Notes: generated by a model not told the origin, from the sequence alone. DNA of 64,000 nt from Ilyomonas sp965199845 (GCA_965199845.1 CBDATZ010000042.1:62001-126000); one strand, 5' to 3'. Positions 24,563 to 33,693 are shown, counted from the first letter of the stretch. Numbers and translations: made by a program.

Positions 24563-25723
24563 TTGCTTTTTTTAAATCTGATTATTTTGTATCACAAATA
24601 TTCTGCACCGCTTGTTTTTGATGGTTATAAGTTACAAGAAAATATTGTTGCCATTACGGATGATAAAGGCAGGATTGAAGACGTTGTTTCTACTGAAGAA
24701 GCGGGAGATAATATCTTATTTTCAGAAGGCGTATTAAGTCCCGGATTTATCAACTGTCATTGTCATTTAGAACTTAGCCACATGCGTGGTTTGATACCTG
24801 AACAAACAGGCTTGATTGACTTCGTATTTAAAGTAGTTACGCAACGTCATTTCAAAGAAGATGAAATAAAGCAAGCCATTGATGATGCTGAAAAAGAGAT
24901 GCTGAAAAATGGTATTGTTGCCGTCGGGGATATTTGCAATACAAGCCATACGGCTGAACAAAAAGCGAAGCGAAATTTGCTGTATTACAACTTCGTAGAA
25001 GTAAGCGGCTGGTTGCCGGAAGTTGCACAAACCAGGATGAACAATGCTTTGCTTGTTTCTGAATCTCTTCAGTTCGCAGCTGACAACCAGCGATCAACTG
25101 TATTGACTCCTCATGCACCGTATTCGGTTTCCGAAAAATTATGGTTGTTATTGCAGCCTTATTTTCAAAACAAAACCATAAGCATTCATAACCAGGAAAC
25201 CCGTTTTGAGGATGAATTGTTTATACAAGGCGACGGCGATTTTATGCGCATGTACAGCTTAATGAAAATGGACAGCAGCTTTTTTTCGCCTTCGGGAAAA
25301 AGCAGTTTGCAAACTTATTTTTCGAAATTAAAAGAAGCGAAAAATGTAGTGCTGGTGCACAATACATTTACCAAAGAAGCTGATATTTTTTACGTAAAAA
25401 AGCAAAGTGAATTATGCAATCAAAACGTATTCTTTTGCCTTTGTGCCAACGCAAATTTATATATTGAAAAGGCTGTTCCGCCTGTTGATATGTTGCTTCA
25501 AAACGAGTGTGATATTGTATTGGGAACGGATAGTCTTGCCAGCAATTGGAGTTTAAATTTGTTAGATGAAATGAAAACCTTACGGAAATCTTTTCCTCAA
25601 CTTTCAACCGAACAATTATTGCAGTTTGCTACGTCGAATGGCGCAAAAGCTTTGAATATGAATGATGTGTTGGGAAGTTTTGAAAAGGGAAAACAGCCGG
25701 GCGTTTTACTGTTGCGTGAATGA
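24563..25723 (+). CDS. Amidohydrolase-family protein (TTG start)
   Basis: A 386-residue metal-dependent amidohydrolase related to S-adenosylhomocysteine/adenosine deaminases and chlorohydrolases. Metal ligands and motifs visible: GFINCHCHLELSHM (HxH), TPHAPYSVSEKLW, SIHNQETRFEDELF, VLVHNTFT and the aspartate in LGTDSLASNWSLN. The frame begins with TTG at 24563, preceded by AAAGGAG with 9-base spacing, a rare good Shine-Dalgarno in this window. The C-terminus (GAKALNMNDVLGSFEKGKQPGVLLL) is the usual metal-hydrolase tail. Substrate unknown. Confidence 0.88.
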   Translation: MLFLNLIILYHKYSAPLVFDGYKLQENIVAITDDKGRIEDVVSTEEAGDNILFSEGVLSPGFINCHCHLELSHMRGLIPEQTGLIDFVFKVVTQRHFKEDEIKQAIDDAEKEMLKNGIVAVGDICNTSHTAEQKAKRNLLYYNFVEVSGWLPEVAQTRMNNALLVSESLQFAADNQRSTVLTPHAPYSVSEKLWLLLQPYFQNKTISIHNQETRFEDELFIQGDGDFMRMYSLMKMDSSFFSPSGKSSLQTYFSKLKEAKNVVLVHNTFTKEADIFYVKKQSELCNQNVFFCLCANANLYIEKAVPPVDMLLQNECDIVLGTDSLASNWSLNLLDEMKTLRKSFPQLSTEQLLQFATSNGAKALNMNDVLGSFEKGKQPGVLLLRE

Positions 25724-25747
25724 TATAAGCGAAGTAAAAAGATTGAT

Positions 25748-26281
25748 TTAGAAATCGAATTCTAAGTTTAATAAAACTGATTTGAAATGTCCGGCTGCTT
25801 CGTATATCAATTGATATTGTTGATTTTGTAACGTATAAGCCAGCACATTTCTGTTTGCCGTATTTACAATAAAATATTCTTTTACGCCTGCTCTTTCGTA
25901 CAAACTTTTCTTTTGAACCAAGTCTCTTTTTTTATCTTGTGATAACACTTCAAAAACAATATCAGGAGCACCATAAAAGTATCCATCGTCATGCAGGATG
26001 TGCATGTTTTTGTTTGATATATAAAGCAAATCAGGCTGTACAGCCGAATATAAATTTTCAAAGTAAACATCAACCGGAGAAATGGCTACCATTCCTTGTT
26101 GTGTTTCATCTAAGTGGTTTGCAATACGTTGAAAAAAGAAGCCAACTAATTTTTGGTGGTTGTATTTTGGGGCGGGCGACATATACAATACATTGTTTAT
26201 TACTTCGCATAAAGTACCCTCCGGCAACATGCGAAAAACATCTAAAGCTGTTTTTGGAACCTGAGCTATTTCGTCATTCAT
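25748..26281 (-). CDS. Uma2-family (DUF820) restriction-endonuclease-like protein
   Basis: A 177-residue protein with the PD-(D/E)xK-like fold of Uma2: LYMSPAPKYNHQKLVGFFFQRIANHL, then VQPDLLYIS, GAPDIVFEVLSQDKKRDLVQKKSLYERAGVKEYFIVN. The acidic residues in QPDLL and FEV are the expected metal-binding positions. The family is widespread in cyanobacteria and Bacteroidota with unknown biological role. The ATG at 26281 (MNDEIAQVPKTAL) fits family length; the gene follows recO by 28 bases on the same strand. Confidence 0.85.
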   Translation of the reverse strand: MNDEIAQVPKTALDVFRMLPEGTLCEVINNVLYMSPAPKYNHQKLVGFFFQRIANHLDETQQGMVAISPVDVYFENLYSAVQPDLLYISNKNMHILHDDGYFYGAPDIVFEVLSQDKKRDLVQKKSLYERAGVKEYFIVNTANRNVLAYTLQNQQYQLIYEAAGHFKSVLLNLEFDF

Positions 26282-26309
26282 CACAACGCTATTTTCCTGT
26301 AAAATTGAA

Positions 26310-27047
26310 TTATCCCAGCACTTCCTGCAATATAGGCAAACTGCGCATTTCGCCAAAGTCCTGGATGTGCAAAGCCATAAATTGCTGATAAGCTTGCATC
26401 AGTTGTCGTCTTATATTTCTGTTCAGTTGAATTGCCTCCAAATCGTTATAAAACATGATGTTCATAATGCCCGACGTAACACGTGCCAGTTCGCCGCTTA
26501 GGTAGTACGGATGAACCGGAATGTCGCTCACAAACATACCTTCCTGCAAGTCGAGAACAGGTGTTGCAAAATTGTATTCACCTTGAATTTGAAAGCCCAG
26601 TTCGTTGCTTAAATGAAGCATAAAATACAACGGAAGATTGGCTGTAAATGTATCTGTGCCTCTGTCTAATTGTTTCAGCGTATCTTCTATCAGGTAAAAT
26701 AATTCGGGATTAGCTTCGGGTTGTTTTAAGCTGTGAAGAAGCAGTTCAACAATATACATCGCAACAGAATTTTTTACAACATCAAACAACACATTCTGAT
26801 ACAAAAAACTCCAGTTATATTCCCTGATAAACTGCAGGTTTTTTAACTCATTATGATAGACGACCAAATCTAATATAGCCGCCGGCTGAAAATAAGTAGC
26901 TTTGTTACTGCTTTTTTTACTTGCCTGCCGCACGCCTTTTACTATGTACGTTTGCACGCCAAACAATTCGGTATAAATGGTAGTAACAACGCTGGTTTCG
27001 CCATACTTTATGGTTCGTAATACAATGCCTTTTGTCTTGTGCGTCAT
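26310..27047 (-). CDS. recO: DNA repair protein RecO
   Basis: A 245-residue RecO: the OB-fold N-terminus is typical (MTHKTKGIVLRTIKYGETSVVTTIYTELFGVQTYIVKGVRQ), and the helical C-terminal part contains LLHSLKQPEANPELFYLIEDTL and HLSNELGFQIQG. RecO loads RecA on SSB-coated DNA in the RecFOR pathway. The four-cysteine zinc motif of some RecO proteins is absent here, as in many Bacteroidota. An Uma2 gene lies 28 bases downstream. Confidence 0.93.
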   Translation of the reverse strand: MTHKTKGIVLRTIKYGETSVVTTIYTELFGVQTYIVKGVRQASKKSSNKATYFQPAAILDLVVYHNELKNLQFIREYNWSFLYQNVLFDVVKNSVAMYIVELLLHSLKQPEANPELFYLIEDTLKQLDRGTDTFTANLPLYFMLHLSNELGFQIQGEYNFATPVLDLQEGMFVSDIPVHPYYLSGELARVTSGIMNIMFYNDLEAIQLNRNIRRQLMQAYQQFMALHIQDFGEMRSLPILQEVLG

Positions 27048-27135
27048 ACCTTATAAATATACACTTTATTGAAGCGGTAACTGACATTTATCTCTCAAGA
27101 AAAGATTAATTTTTAAAGAAGAAAAGCAGTTGAAA

Positions 27136-27729
27136 TCATTCTCCTGAAGGATCGTTCTTTATGGCTTTTTCAACATTTTTATCAGGTATCATCCAGATCG
27201 TAGATTGGAGAAAAAACAAGATTCCGGAAATTACCGGGTTCACAAAAGCAAAAGGGATAGCTAATAAATCGGCTGACATAGAAATGATTGCTTTTGTGGT
27301 CTGCTTGTTTAAAGCTGCTGCCAGTTCGGGCGATAAATCGTTGCTGTTAACAATATAACGTTGCAACAACGCGTAGGCAAATCCACACATTACAGCTACG
27401 ATAGCATATAAAATAATTGTCGGCGGTTCAAAATGATTTTCGCCCATCCAGCCTGTTGTTATGGGAACCAATGACAGCCAAAACAAAAGGTGAAGGTTTA
27501 GTAACATGATGCGCGAGTTTACTTTTTTTACCGTGTATAATAAATGATGATGATTGCCCCAATAAATACCCACAAATACAAAACTGATAATATAACTGAA
27601 AAACACAGGCAGTAATGGTTTCAAGGCAGCCCAATTGCCGCCTTCCGGCACTTTTAGTTCCAGCACCATAATGGTAATAATGATAGCTAAAACACCATCG
27701 CTAAAAGCTTCTAATCTTGTTTTATTCAT
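27136..27729 (-). CDS. TMEM175-family (DUF1211) potassium channel-like protein
   Basis: A 197-residue membrane protein with the family hallmark in the first helix: RLEAFSDGVLAIIITIMVLELKVP (FSDGVxAI motif). Further segments are visible near residues 35-60, 75-95, 105-125 and 150-190. Bacterial TMEM175 proteins are tetrameric K+ channels. ATG 27729 (MNKTRLEAFSDG) fits the family start; the longer frame to 27750 adds 7 residues without homology. Confidence 0.9.
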   Translation of the reverse strand: MNKTRLEAFSDGVLAIIITIMVLELKVPEGGNWAALKPLLPVFFSYIISFVFVGIYWGNHHHLLYTVKKVNSRIMLLNLHLLFWLSLVPITTGWMGENHFEPPTIILYAIVAVMCGFAYALLQRYIVNSNDLSPELAAALNKQTTKAIISMSADLLAIPFAFVNPVISGILFFLQSTIWMIPDKNVEKAIKNDPSGE

Positions 27730-27867
27730 AAGCCGGAAGTTGGCTTGCAAATTATTAAAGAATAGATGAAACCGGAGAAGAAAAGATATTGACTAAGCTT
27801 ACGCGGCAGATATTTTTCTTGTAGTTATTTACGTTAATGTTGCAACACCAAACAGAAACCGATTCTT

Positions 27868-29337
27868 GTGAGACGAACTTGTTTCTTTATTTTATTCATA
27901 TTGGGCATTACAACACATGTAATAAGTCAATCTTATACAGGATATAATGTATCGTCTTATACCGGCGTTTATGGAACGCTGTACAATCCTGCCAATATAT
28001 TAGATCATCGTTTTCGTGCCGATGTCAATTTGTTTGGATTTTCGGTTGGCTTGCAAAACAATTTTATCAAATTAGATGCAAGCGGTAAAGAAAACGGAAC
28101 TTCCGTTTCTGACCTGATTACACACGCCGGTCGCGGTGGTTTGTCAACCGATATTATGGGACCCGGCTTTATGATGCGGCTAAACGATAAGAACGCAATT
28201 GCCGTTACAACACGCTTTCGCTTCCAGGCAAATGCAGATCATTTAGATAAAACTCTGCTGAATATTGCTCTACAGGACGATCCTACGCGTTTCGATGGAA
28301 ATAAGATTGATATGAAAGGCGGCTCGGTACAGGCGCATAGCTGGAACGAACTTGCCTTTACATACAGCCGGCAGATTGGTGTTAGTGATTTTGGTGTATG
28401 GAAAGCGGCCATTTCTTTAAAAGTGCTTGGCGGCCAAGGCGGCGCTTATTTAACTGCCGACCATTTATCTTTTACGTATGACGATTCTATCAAAGCCGAT
28501 TTGGTTCAGCAAATTAAATACGGCGGCGCTGTTCATACTACGGGAAATATCAATATTAATTATTCCGATTTTATAGACGATTGGGAAGACCATTATCAAT
28601 ACAAGTTTTTTCGTCAGCCCAGCTTGGGTGCAGATATCGGCGTTACTTACGAATATCGCGATGTGATGCAGGTTTACGAAACAGCTTACAACGAAGAAAC
28701 ACTCAATTATAAATGGAAAGCCGGCGCTTCCATCAGCGATATTGGCAGCATTCGTTATCATTCATCACCCAATTCTTACAACACACATCTTACCGGTCAG
28801 TCATACGTTTTTGATGATTTACAACCACCCGCAGACAGTACAACCTTAGTAAGCATCGCCAATTTTTACAAACAAAAATTTCCGGGTGCTCTCAGCGGTT
28901 CGCGTTTCAGTATGTCGCTGCCAACCACGTTTCATTTTACGTTCGATTACAGTTTCAATCCGTTTCTTTCAGCAGCAGCGCATTTGTCTTTGCCTATTAT
29001 TATGTCGAAATTTCCTTATTATATTGGCACACATTCTTTGGCGCAGGTAAATGTAACGCCGCGTGCCGAACTGTCCTGGGTTGGGTTATATTTACCATTG
29101 ACTTACCAGTTTGCAGGCGGCTTCCAGTCGGGATTGGCGCTACGTTTAGGACCGCTTACCGTTGGTTCTTCTTCGCTTATTAATATCGGGCTTTTGCGTA
29201 AATCAAAAAGCGCTGATGCATACTTTATTCTTCGCATTCCTTTCTTTAAATACCGTTCTTATGAAAGCGATGAAATTCCGCAGAACATTCGACTGAACAA
29301 GCGGCAAAGAAAATATTTGAATTGCCCGGTTAATTGA
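27868..29337 (+). CDS. DUF5723-like outer-membrane protein (GTG start)
   Basis: A 489-residue exported protein. The signal peptide (MRRTCFFILFILGITTHVISQ) starts at a GTG. The mature part begins SYTGYNVSSYTGVYGTLYNPANILDHRFRADVNLFG, the characteristic opening of DUF5723, and continues with barrel-like alternating strands, ending with a basic YRSYESDEIPQNIRLNKRQRKYLNCPVN tail. DUF5723 proteins are predicted outer-membrane proteins of unknown function in Bacteroidota. The gene stands alone. Confidence 0.83.
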   Translation: MRRTCFFILFILGITTHVISQSYTGYNVSSYTGVYGTLYNPANILDHRFRADVNLFGFSVGLQNNFIKLDASGKENGTSVSDLITHAGRGGLSTDIMGPGFMMRLNDKNAIAVTTRFRFQANADHLDKTLLNIALQDDPTRFDGNKIDMKGGSVQAHSWNELAFTYSRQIGVSDFGVWKAAISLKVLGGQGGAYLTADHLSFTYDDSIKADLVQQIKYGGAVHTTGNININYSDFIDDWEDHYQYKFFRQPSLGADIGVTYEYRDVMQVYETAYNEETLNYKWKAGASISDIGSIRYHSSPNSYNTHLTGQSYVFDDLQPPADSTTLVSIANFYKQKFPGALSGSRFSMSLPTTFHFTFDYSFNPFLSAAAHLSLPIIMSKFPYYIGTHSLAQVNVTPRAELSWVGLYLPLTYQFAGGFQSGLALRLGPLTVGSSSLINIGLLRKSKSADAYFILRIPFFKYRSYESDEIPQNIRLNKRQRKYLNCPVN

Positions 29338-29376
29338 TTTACAAATCAGTTTTTGAGTTGTTATATGGAAGATGAA

Positions 29377-29504
29377 TTTTTTTGTAGCCAGCGTTGGTAA
29401 CTCCGGTTTAGCATCGTTGCGTCGCAACTAAGCGAAGCGACTCATTGAGACAATTGAAAATTATTATAACCGAAATACTCTTGTACGGTTTGTTATCAAT
29501 TGAA
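29377..29504 (+). repeat. Dispersed intergenic repeat, copy C (diverged)
   Basis: GTAGCCAGCGTTGGTAACTC, CGGTTTAGCATCGTTGCG and later TTGTTATCAATTGAAA match copies A and B in order, with an extra segment inserted between. At 29513-29555 follows a CACGGAGACACAAAG-type word array. The 367-base gap 29338-29704 contains only these repeats as far as I can see. Confidence 0.6.
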
Positions 29505-29512
29505 AAATATAG

Positions 29513-29555
29513 AACCACGGAGACACAAAGAACACAGAGTTACACGGAGGATATA
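29513..29555 (+). repeat. CACGGAGACACAAAG word array (single arm)
   Basis: ACCACGGAGACACAAAG, AACACAGAG and TTACACGGAGG are degenerate copies of one word. It follows copy C as the related word CACGAAGACACAAAT (read in reverse complement) follows copy F, so this array may belong to one end of the dispersed family. Confidence 0.55.
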
Positions 29556-29704
29556 GTAAGAGTTTATTTTGTTTCGCAATTGCAATTAACCTGAGTTTAT
29601 CATCAATCAAATCAATCTGTACAAAATGAAGAAAAAATACTAAACTTTATTGTCTTACTTAATGAAGCAATTATCAAACAAGTAAGTACAATCAAATTAT
29701 CTTA

Positions 29705-30559
29705 TCAAAAGCTGTCAAATAAAGAAAGCTGCAACGGCTTTGCTTTTCCGGGAGTAACAAATTTTTTATTATCATCAGCCGCAAAATTCTTTTTCACTTC
29801 ATATACTTCTGTTTCGCGGAATCGCGAAGCCACAATAACTTTTGTGCCAGCCGCATGAGTAGTAAATAACTTTTCAACCAGCTCCGGATGATTGTTTTCC
29901 TTAGATAAATGTGCCAGTAATAAGTGGCTCATAAACGCCGGTTTGTGTTTGGTAAACAGTTCCAATGCCTGCCGGTTAGATAAGTGTCCGTGTTTGCCCG
30001 AAATGCGCTTCTTCAGATGATAAGGATATCTGCCTTGTTCCAGCATCACTTCATCGTAATTCGCTTCTAAAAATGCGGCGTGACATTGTTTAAAATGATG
30101 TATAACATTATCGCATGGCGAGCCAATATCGGTAAATACGCCAATGGTAACTTCATTATCATTCACAATAAAACTATGCGGCTCTGCGGCATCGTGAAAC
30201 TTTGGAAAAGCCGTGACAGATAAATTGCCAATCGTAACGGGTTGAAGCGATATAAAAGAAGCCACGCAACCGTTATTACTCAACAGTAATGAGCCGCAGC
30301 CGCGCAAAGTAGCGTCTGTAATATAAACCGGCAGCTTATGTTTTTTTGCCAGCACAGCCAACCCTTGTATATGGTCGGAATGTTCGTGCGAAATAAAAAT
30401 AGCTTTTACTTTTTGCATAGAAAGCTGCAACCGCCGCATACGCGTTTCCGTTTCGCGGCACGAAATACCGGCATCAATCAGAACCGCTTCCTGCTCATTT
30501 CCTATATAATAACAATTACCATTACTGCCCGAGTTGAGCGATGCTATAAAAAGAGACAT
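29705..30559 (-). CDS. MBL-fold metallohydrolase, YycJ/WalJ type
   Basis: A 284-residue metallo-beta-lactamase-fold protein. Key motifs are LNSGSNGNCYYI at the start, VLIDAGISCRETETRM, the zinc motif ISHEHSDHIQGL and GVFTDIGSP. The order and spacing match the YycJ/WalJ group of predicted nucleases or phosphodiesterases. The C-terminal 40 residues (AADDNKKFVTPGKAKPLQLSLFDSF) are a polar tail. Divergent from the UmuD-like gene. Confidence 0.88.
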   Translation of the reverse strand: MSLFIASLNSGSNGNCYYIGNEQEAVLIDAGISCRETETRMRRLQLSMQKVKAIFISHEHSDHIQGLAVLAKKHKLPVYITDATLRGCGSLLLSNNGCVASFISLQPVTIGNLSVTAFPKFHDAAEPHSFIVNDNEVTIGVFTDIGSPCDNVIHHFKQCHAAFLEANYDEVMLEQGRYPYHLKKRISGKHGHLSNRQALELFTKHKPAFMSHLLLAHLSKENNHPELVEKLFTTHAAGTKVIVASRFRETEVYEVKKNFAADDNKKFVTPGKAKPLQLSLFDSF

Positions 30560-30611
30560 GACAATAACAAAGAAACTGGTTTTATCTTATATAAATGCGC
30601 ATAAAAATATT

Positions 30612-30636
30612 GATTTACTATGTATTTTAGTAAATC
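30612..30636. promoter_or_regulatory. Dyad between metallohydrolase and umuD-like genes
   Basis: GATTTACTA (30612-30620) and TAGTAAATC (30628-30636) form a perfect 9-base inverted repeat with 7-base spacer in a 220-base divergent intergenic region. It could be an operator. It does not match a LexA box that I can name. Confidence 0.4.
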
Positions 30637-30779
30637 CAATTGTCAATCAAAGACTTACTTTTTAGGCTGTGAGAAAATAAAACAGTCGCTTTTTTATGCA
30701 CATTAATAAGCCTGTTTTTTAAAAGAAAATTAGTTGCTTACATTTTTCATTTGGAGATATAGAATGAAAGGCATTACTT

Positions 30780-31244
30780 TTGCTAAATAAGTTAGTAAAA
30801 CCGAACGCTTTTATGGATGACATTACATTTTATACGGCTGCCGGCAAAGGCACTAAAAATATCGCTCTGCAAGATGTTCCTACAGCAAAAGCAACTGGTT
30901 TTAATGCTGCGGCTGATGATTATATGGAACGCGGTATTGATTTGAATGAGCAATTGGTTTCCAATAAACCGGCTACTTATTTTTTTCGGATGAATGGTGA
31001 TGCTATGATTGGCGCCGGTATAAAAAACGGTGATATTCTGATTGTTGACAGGAGCTTACCTGCTGTTAACGAGAAAATTATTGTTGCGGTATTTGATGGC
31101 GAATTTATTGTTCGGCGATTACAAAAACTAAAAAATAGTACAACGCTTTTAGCAGAGAATATGCTGTATTCTTCTCTTGTAGTAAATGAATACAGTTCTT
31201 ATTCCGCGTGGGGTGTGGTTACTTATATAATTCAAACTGTTTAG
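30780..31244 (+). CDS. UmuD-like S24 protein lacking catalytic Ser and Lys
   Basis: A 154-residue protein aligning with UmuD over its whole length: ADDYMERGIDLNEQLVSNKPATYFF, GDAMIGAGIKNGDILIVDRSL, VAVFDGEFIVRRLQKL, ending SAWGVVTYIIQTV. The active-site serine (UmuD GDSMID) is alanine (Ala75, codon GCT at 31002) and the catalytic lysine (UmuD TVKKL) is arginine (Arg112, CGG at 31113). The residue before the cleavage-site Gly is Thr. It therefore should not self-cleave. TTG 30780 is used because the KPNAF region resembles the UmuD start; ATG 30813 is an alternative. No umuC follows. It may act as a permanently uncleaved regulator of a polymerase encoded elsewhere. Confidence 0.85.
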   Translation: MLNKLVKPNAFMDDITFYTAAGKGTKNIALQDVPTAKATGFNAAADDYMERGIDLNEQLVSNKPATYFFRMNGDAMIGAGIKNGDILIVDRSLPAVNEKIIVAVFDGEFIVRRLQKLKNSTTLLAENMLYSSLVVNEYSSYSAWGVVTYIIQTV

Positions 31245-31276
31245 TTAGCATCTACCCATAAACCTTGAATTGTAAC

Positions 31277-31302
31277 AATCTCCGGTTGTCTAACCGGAGA
31301 TT
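31277..31302. terminator. Bidirectional terminator between umuD-like and tonB genes
   Basis: Perfect 11-base arms AATCTCCGGTT and AACCGGAGATT with a 4-base loop, flanked by A/T on both sides, between convergent genes. Confidence 0.85.
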
Positions 31303-31315
31303 TGTTTACAGTTGT

Positions 31316-32140
31316 TTAGTTCTGCTCTATTACAAAAGTAATACTTTGTGTTTGTCTGAATAGAACCTCGTGTCCGTTCTGTACTGCCGGTATCCATTTA
31401 GGTCCATGCGCAATTACCCGTATGGCTTCTGCCGCCGTACCATAACCCGGATCGTTATTCGCTTTTACATCAGATATATTTCCTTCTCTATCTACTAAAA
31501 AAGAAACAATCACTGAATATTGACCAGCCGCCGCACCATTGTCTGTTGGTATTTCTGATCTCAAATTACGTTCTAAATATTTTTTCCAGGCATCCAAACC
31601 ACCCGGAAAGTGTGCCGGCTGTTGAACTGTATAAAATTGTTTTGTATAATCTTCAATAACAACGGGTTTTTCAATCGTGCCTGTTCCTGCATTAACGGGT
31701 GGTGCAGTAATATCGCCCATATTACCAGCGGTTGTAGTAATATCTATTTTCTTACCTTCCATATCATCTACTGTAGGCGGTGGCGTGGTTACCAGGTTAT
31801 CAGCTACAATTTTTGGCGTTGTAACTTTAATTGTCGCTACATGTTGTGGCTCTATATGTACAGTCTTTACCGGTGGCGGTTGAACAGGTTCAGGTTGTTT
31901 TGTTTCTGCGTTGTGTAAAATAATTTCCGGACCAACAAGGTCTGTCTTTAAATCGGCGCGGTTTATTGCCTGCAACTTGAAAAGAATCGTAGCCATCAGG
32001 CAGAATATAATTATTACGATTAATGCGGTTGACAATCGCTTATTGTAATTTTTGCGAAGCTGATAAGCGCCGTAACTTTTATTTCGGTTGCCAAATAAAA
32101 TGTCTAATACATCGGTTTGTAATGCGTTGTTGAAGTTCAT
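31316..32140 (-). CDS. tonB: Energy transducer TonB (second copy)
   Basis: A 274-residue TonB-family protein: cytoplasmic N-terminus (NKSYGAYQLRKNYNKRLSTAL), one membrane anchor (about 37-54), a proline-rich periplasmic spacer (QPEPVQPPPVKTV) and a C-terminal TonB domain (FPGGLDAWKKYLERNLRSE ... VIVSFLVDREGNISDV ... AIRVIAHGPKWIPAVQNG). The closely similar gene at 32278-33102 lies just upstream, so the pair arose by tandem duplication. It is the last gene of the exbB-exbD-exbD-tonB-tonB run. A hairpin at 32224-32256 separates the two tonB genes, so this copy may have reduced or separate expression. Confidence 0.92.
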   Translation of the reverse strand: MNFNNALQTDVLDILFGNRNKSYGAYQLRKNYNKRLSTALIVIIIFCLMATILFKLQAINRADLKTDLVGPEIILHNAETKQPEPVQPPPVKTVHIEPQHVATIKVTTPKIVADNLVTTPPPTVDDMEGKKIDITTTAGNMGDITAPPVNAGTGTIEKPVVIEDYTKQFYTVQQPAHFPGGLDAWKKYLERNLRSEIPTDNGAAAGQYSVIVSFLVDREGNISDVKANNDPGYGTAAEAIRVIAHGPKWIPAVQNGHEVLFRQTQSITFVIEQN

Positions 32141-32223
32141 AGCAAATGTTTTTAATAATGAGATATGAACTTCTTTTATATTCCATAATAGTTTGAAAAT
32201 AATTTCTTTAGTATAATATTAAT

Positions 32224-32256
32224 AAAAAATCTCCGGTTTTTGACTGGAGATTTTTT
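32224..32256. terminator. Hairpin between the two tonB genes
   Basis: Arms AAAAATCTCCGGT and ACTGGAGATTTTT (one G-T pair) followed by a T-run on either strand. It lies after the first tonB stop and could attenuate transcription into the second. Confidence 0.8.
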
Positions 32257-32277
32257 ATTAAGAAAATTAGATTTCTC

Positions 32278-33102
32278 TTATTGTTCTATAACCTGGAAAG
32301 TAACAGATTGTTTTTGACGATAAATTACATTTCTGCCATTTTGAACGGCTGGCTGCCAGGCTGGTCCGCGTTGAATTACACGCACAGCTTCTGCGGCTGT
32401 ACCATAACCCGGATCGTTCTCTGCTTTCACTTCTGAAATAGTACCGGTTTTATCAACCAGGAAAGAAACAATTACGGTATAATTGCCGGCAGGAGCACCA
32501 TTATCCGTTGGCGTATCCTGGCGTAAGTTACGTTGCAGATATTTCATCCACGCATCCATACCGCCCGGGAATTTAGCCTGTATTTGAACCGTTTTAAATT
32601 CTTTATCATAGTCTTCCGTTACTTTCGGAGCTTCTACAACACCGGTTCCCTGTGCTTCAACAGGAGGCGCTACGACATCAGATTTAATACCTTCCTGATT
32701 GATAGTACCAATCTTGGTATCTTCCAACTCTTCCTGCTTGGGAGGTGGTTCTTTTACTTCTTCATCCTTCACAATCTTTGGCGGCGTAAATTGTTTGATT
32801 TCAATTTTCGGCGGCTCAATCTTTGGCGGTGGAGGTGGAGGTGGAGGTTCAGGCTTTGGCTGTTCTTTTACATTCTCAAGATTCACATCCTGAACAATAA
32901 TTTGCGGCTTAGCATCTTCTCTGGTAAACTTAGAAACTGCAAAAGCAACACCGACAGCTAAGCAAACAATAAGAGTTACAGCGATTGCGATTGTAATACG
33001 CTTATTGTATGTTTTGCGCAAATCGTAAGCACCGTATTCCTTATTTTTTCCCTCAAATAAAATATCGAGGAAATCAGCACTTAAAATTTTATTTGTTTCC
33101 AT
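32278..33102 (-). CDS. tonB: Energy transducer TonB (first copy)
   Basis: A 274-residue TonB-family protein with the same plan as its downstream paralog: LFEGKNKEYGAYDLRKTYNKR, membrane anchor (about 37-56), a longer proline run (PKPEPPPPPPPPKIEPPKIE), and the TonB domain FPGGMDAWMKYLQRNLRQD ... VIVSFLVDKTGTISEVKAENDPGYG ... VIYRQKQSVTFQVIEQ. It transmits proton-motive energy from ExbB/ExbD to outer-membrane receptors such as the one at 22192-24441. It lies 27 bases after the second exbD. Confidence 0.94.
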   Translation of the reverse strand: METNKILSADFLDILFEGKNKEYGAYDLRKTYNKRITIAIAVTLIVCLAVGVAFAVSKFTREDAKPQIIVQDVNLENVKEQPKPEPPPPPPPPKIEPPKIEIKQFTPPKIVKDEEVKEPPPKQEELEDTKIGTINQEGIKSDVVAPPVEAQGTGVVEAPKVTEDYDKEFKTVQIQAKFPGGMDAWMKYLQRNLRQDTPTDNGAPAGNYTVIVSFLVDKTGTISEVKAENDPGYGTAAEAVRVIQRGPAWQPAVQNGRNVIYRQKQSVTFQVIEQ

Positions 33103-33129
33103 GATTTCATTTTTTAAAATGCTTGTATT

Positions 33130-33693
33130 TTATTTAGCCGGCGTGGCTGCTGCGGGTACAGGTGCTTCACCTTCTGTTTTTCGTACAACCTGATTTTCTA
33201 CATCTGAAATATCTACCAATGCATGGCGACCAACAACGTTAATCGTCATTTCATCAAGCATATCTACGAAGTTTTTATAAGTGCTCTCGTCGCTTGGTTT
33301 AATGATAACCATAAAATCATCCGGCTTTGTATTTTGTTTTTTAGAGATAATTTCATTCCTGATTTCTTTAAAACTGGATGTTTTGAAGTTAGAAAGATCC
33401 GGTGCCAGCTCACCTTCGTAATAAAACACATTATTATCCTTTCCTAATAATATAGTAAGTGCACCTGACGCTTTGGTTTTATTCTGTTCTTCAGGTTTGT
33501 TTGTATCTTGAGGCAAATTCAGCTTTAGCGCAGTAGGCTGGCTGATTGTTGTAGTGAACACGAAAAAGGTAATAAGAAGAAAACCCAAATCTACCATTGG
33601 AGTCATATCTACACGGGTAGAAAGTTTTTTACTCTTTTTTACACCAGGTCCTTTTTTATGGCCACCACCGCCCGAGGTATCCATCTCTGCCAT
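33130..33693 (-). CDS. exbD: ExbD-family biopolymer transport protein (second copy)
   Basis: A 187-residue ExbD/TolR protein: glycine/lysine-rich start (MAEMDTSGGGGHKKGPGVKKSKKLSTRVDMTPMVDLGFLLITFFVFTT). The membrane helix contains the conserved aspartate in TPMVDLGFLLI, needed for proton coupling. The periplasmic part ends with DMLDEMTINVVGRHALVDIS. It sits between the first exbD and the first tonB in the same operon. Its length is close to usual for the family. Confidence 0.92.
   Translation of the reverse strand: MAEMDTSGGGGHKKGPGVKKSKKLSTRVDMTPMVDLGFLLITFFVFTTTISQPTALKLNLPQDTNKPEEQNKTKASGALTILLGKDNNVFYYEGELAPDLSNFKTSSFKEIRNEIISKKQNTKPDDFMVIIKPSDESTYKNFVDMLDEMTINVVGRHALVDISDVENQVVRKTEGEAPVPAAATPAK

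Noticed and set aside
30763..30789. Nine-codon frame starting ATG just before the umuD-like gene
   Set aside because: Too short to support as a leader peptide; no attenuator structure seen.
32699..32893. Glycine-rich rightward frame
   Set aside because: Complement of the proline-rich TonB linker codons.
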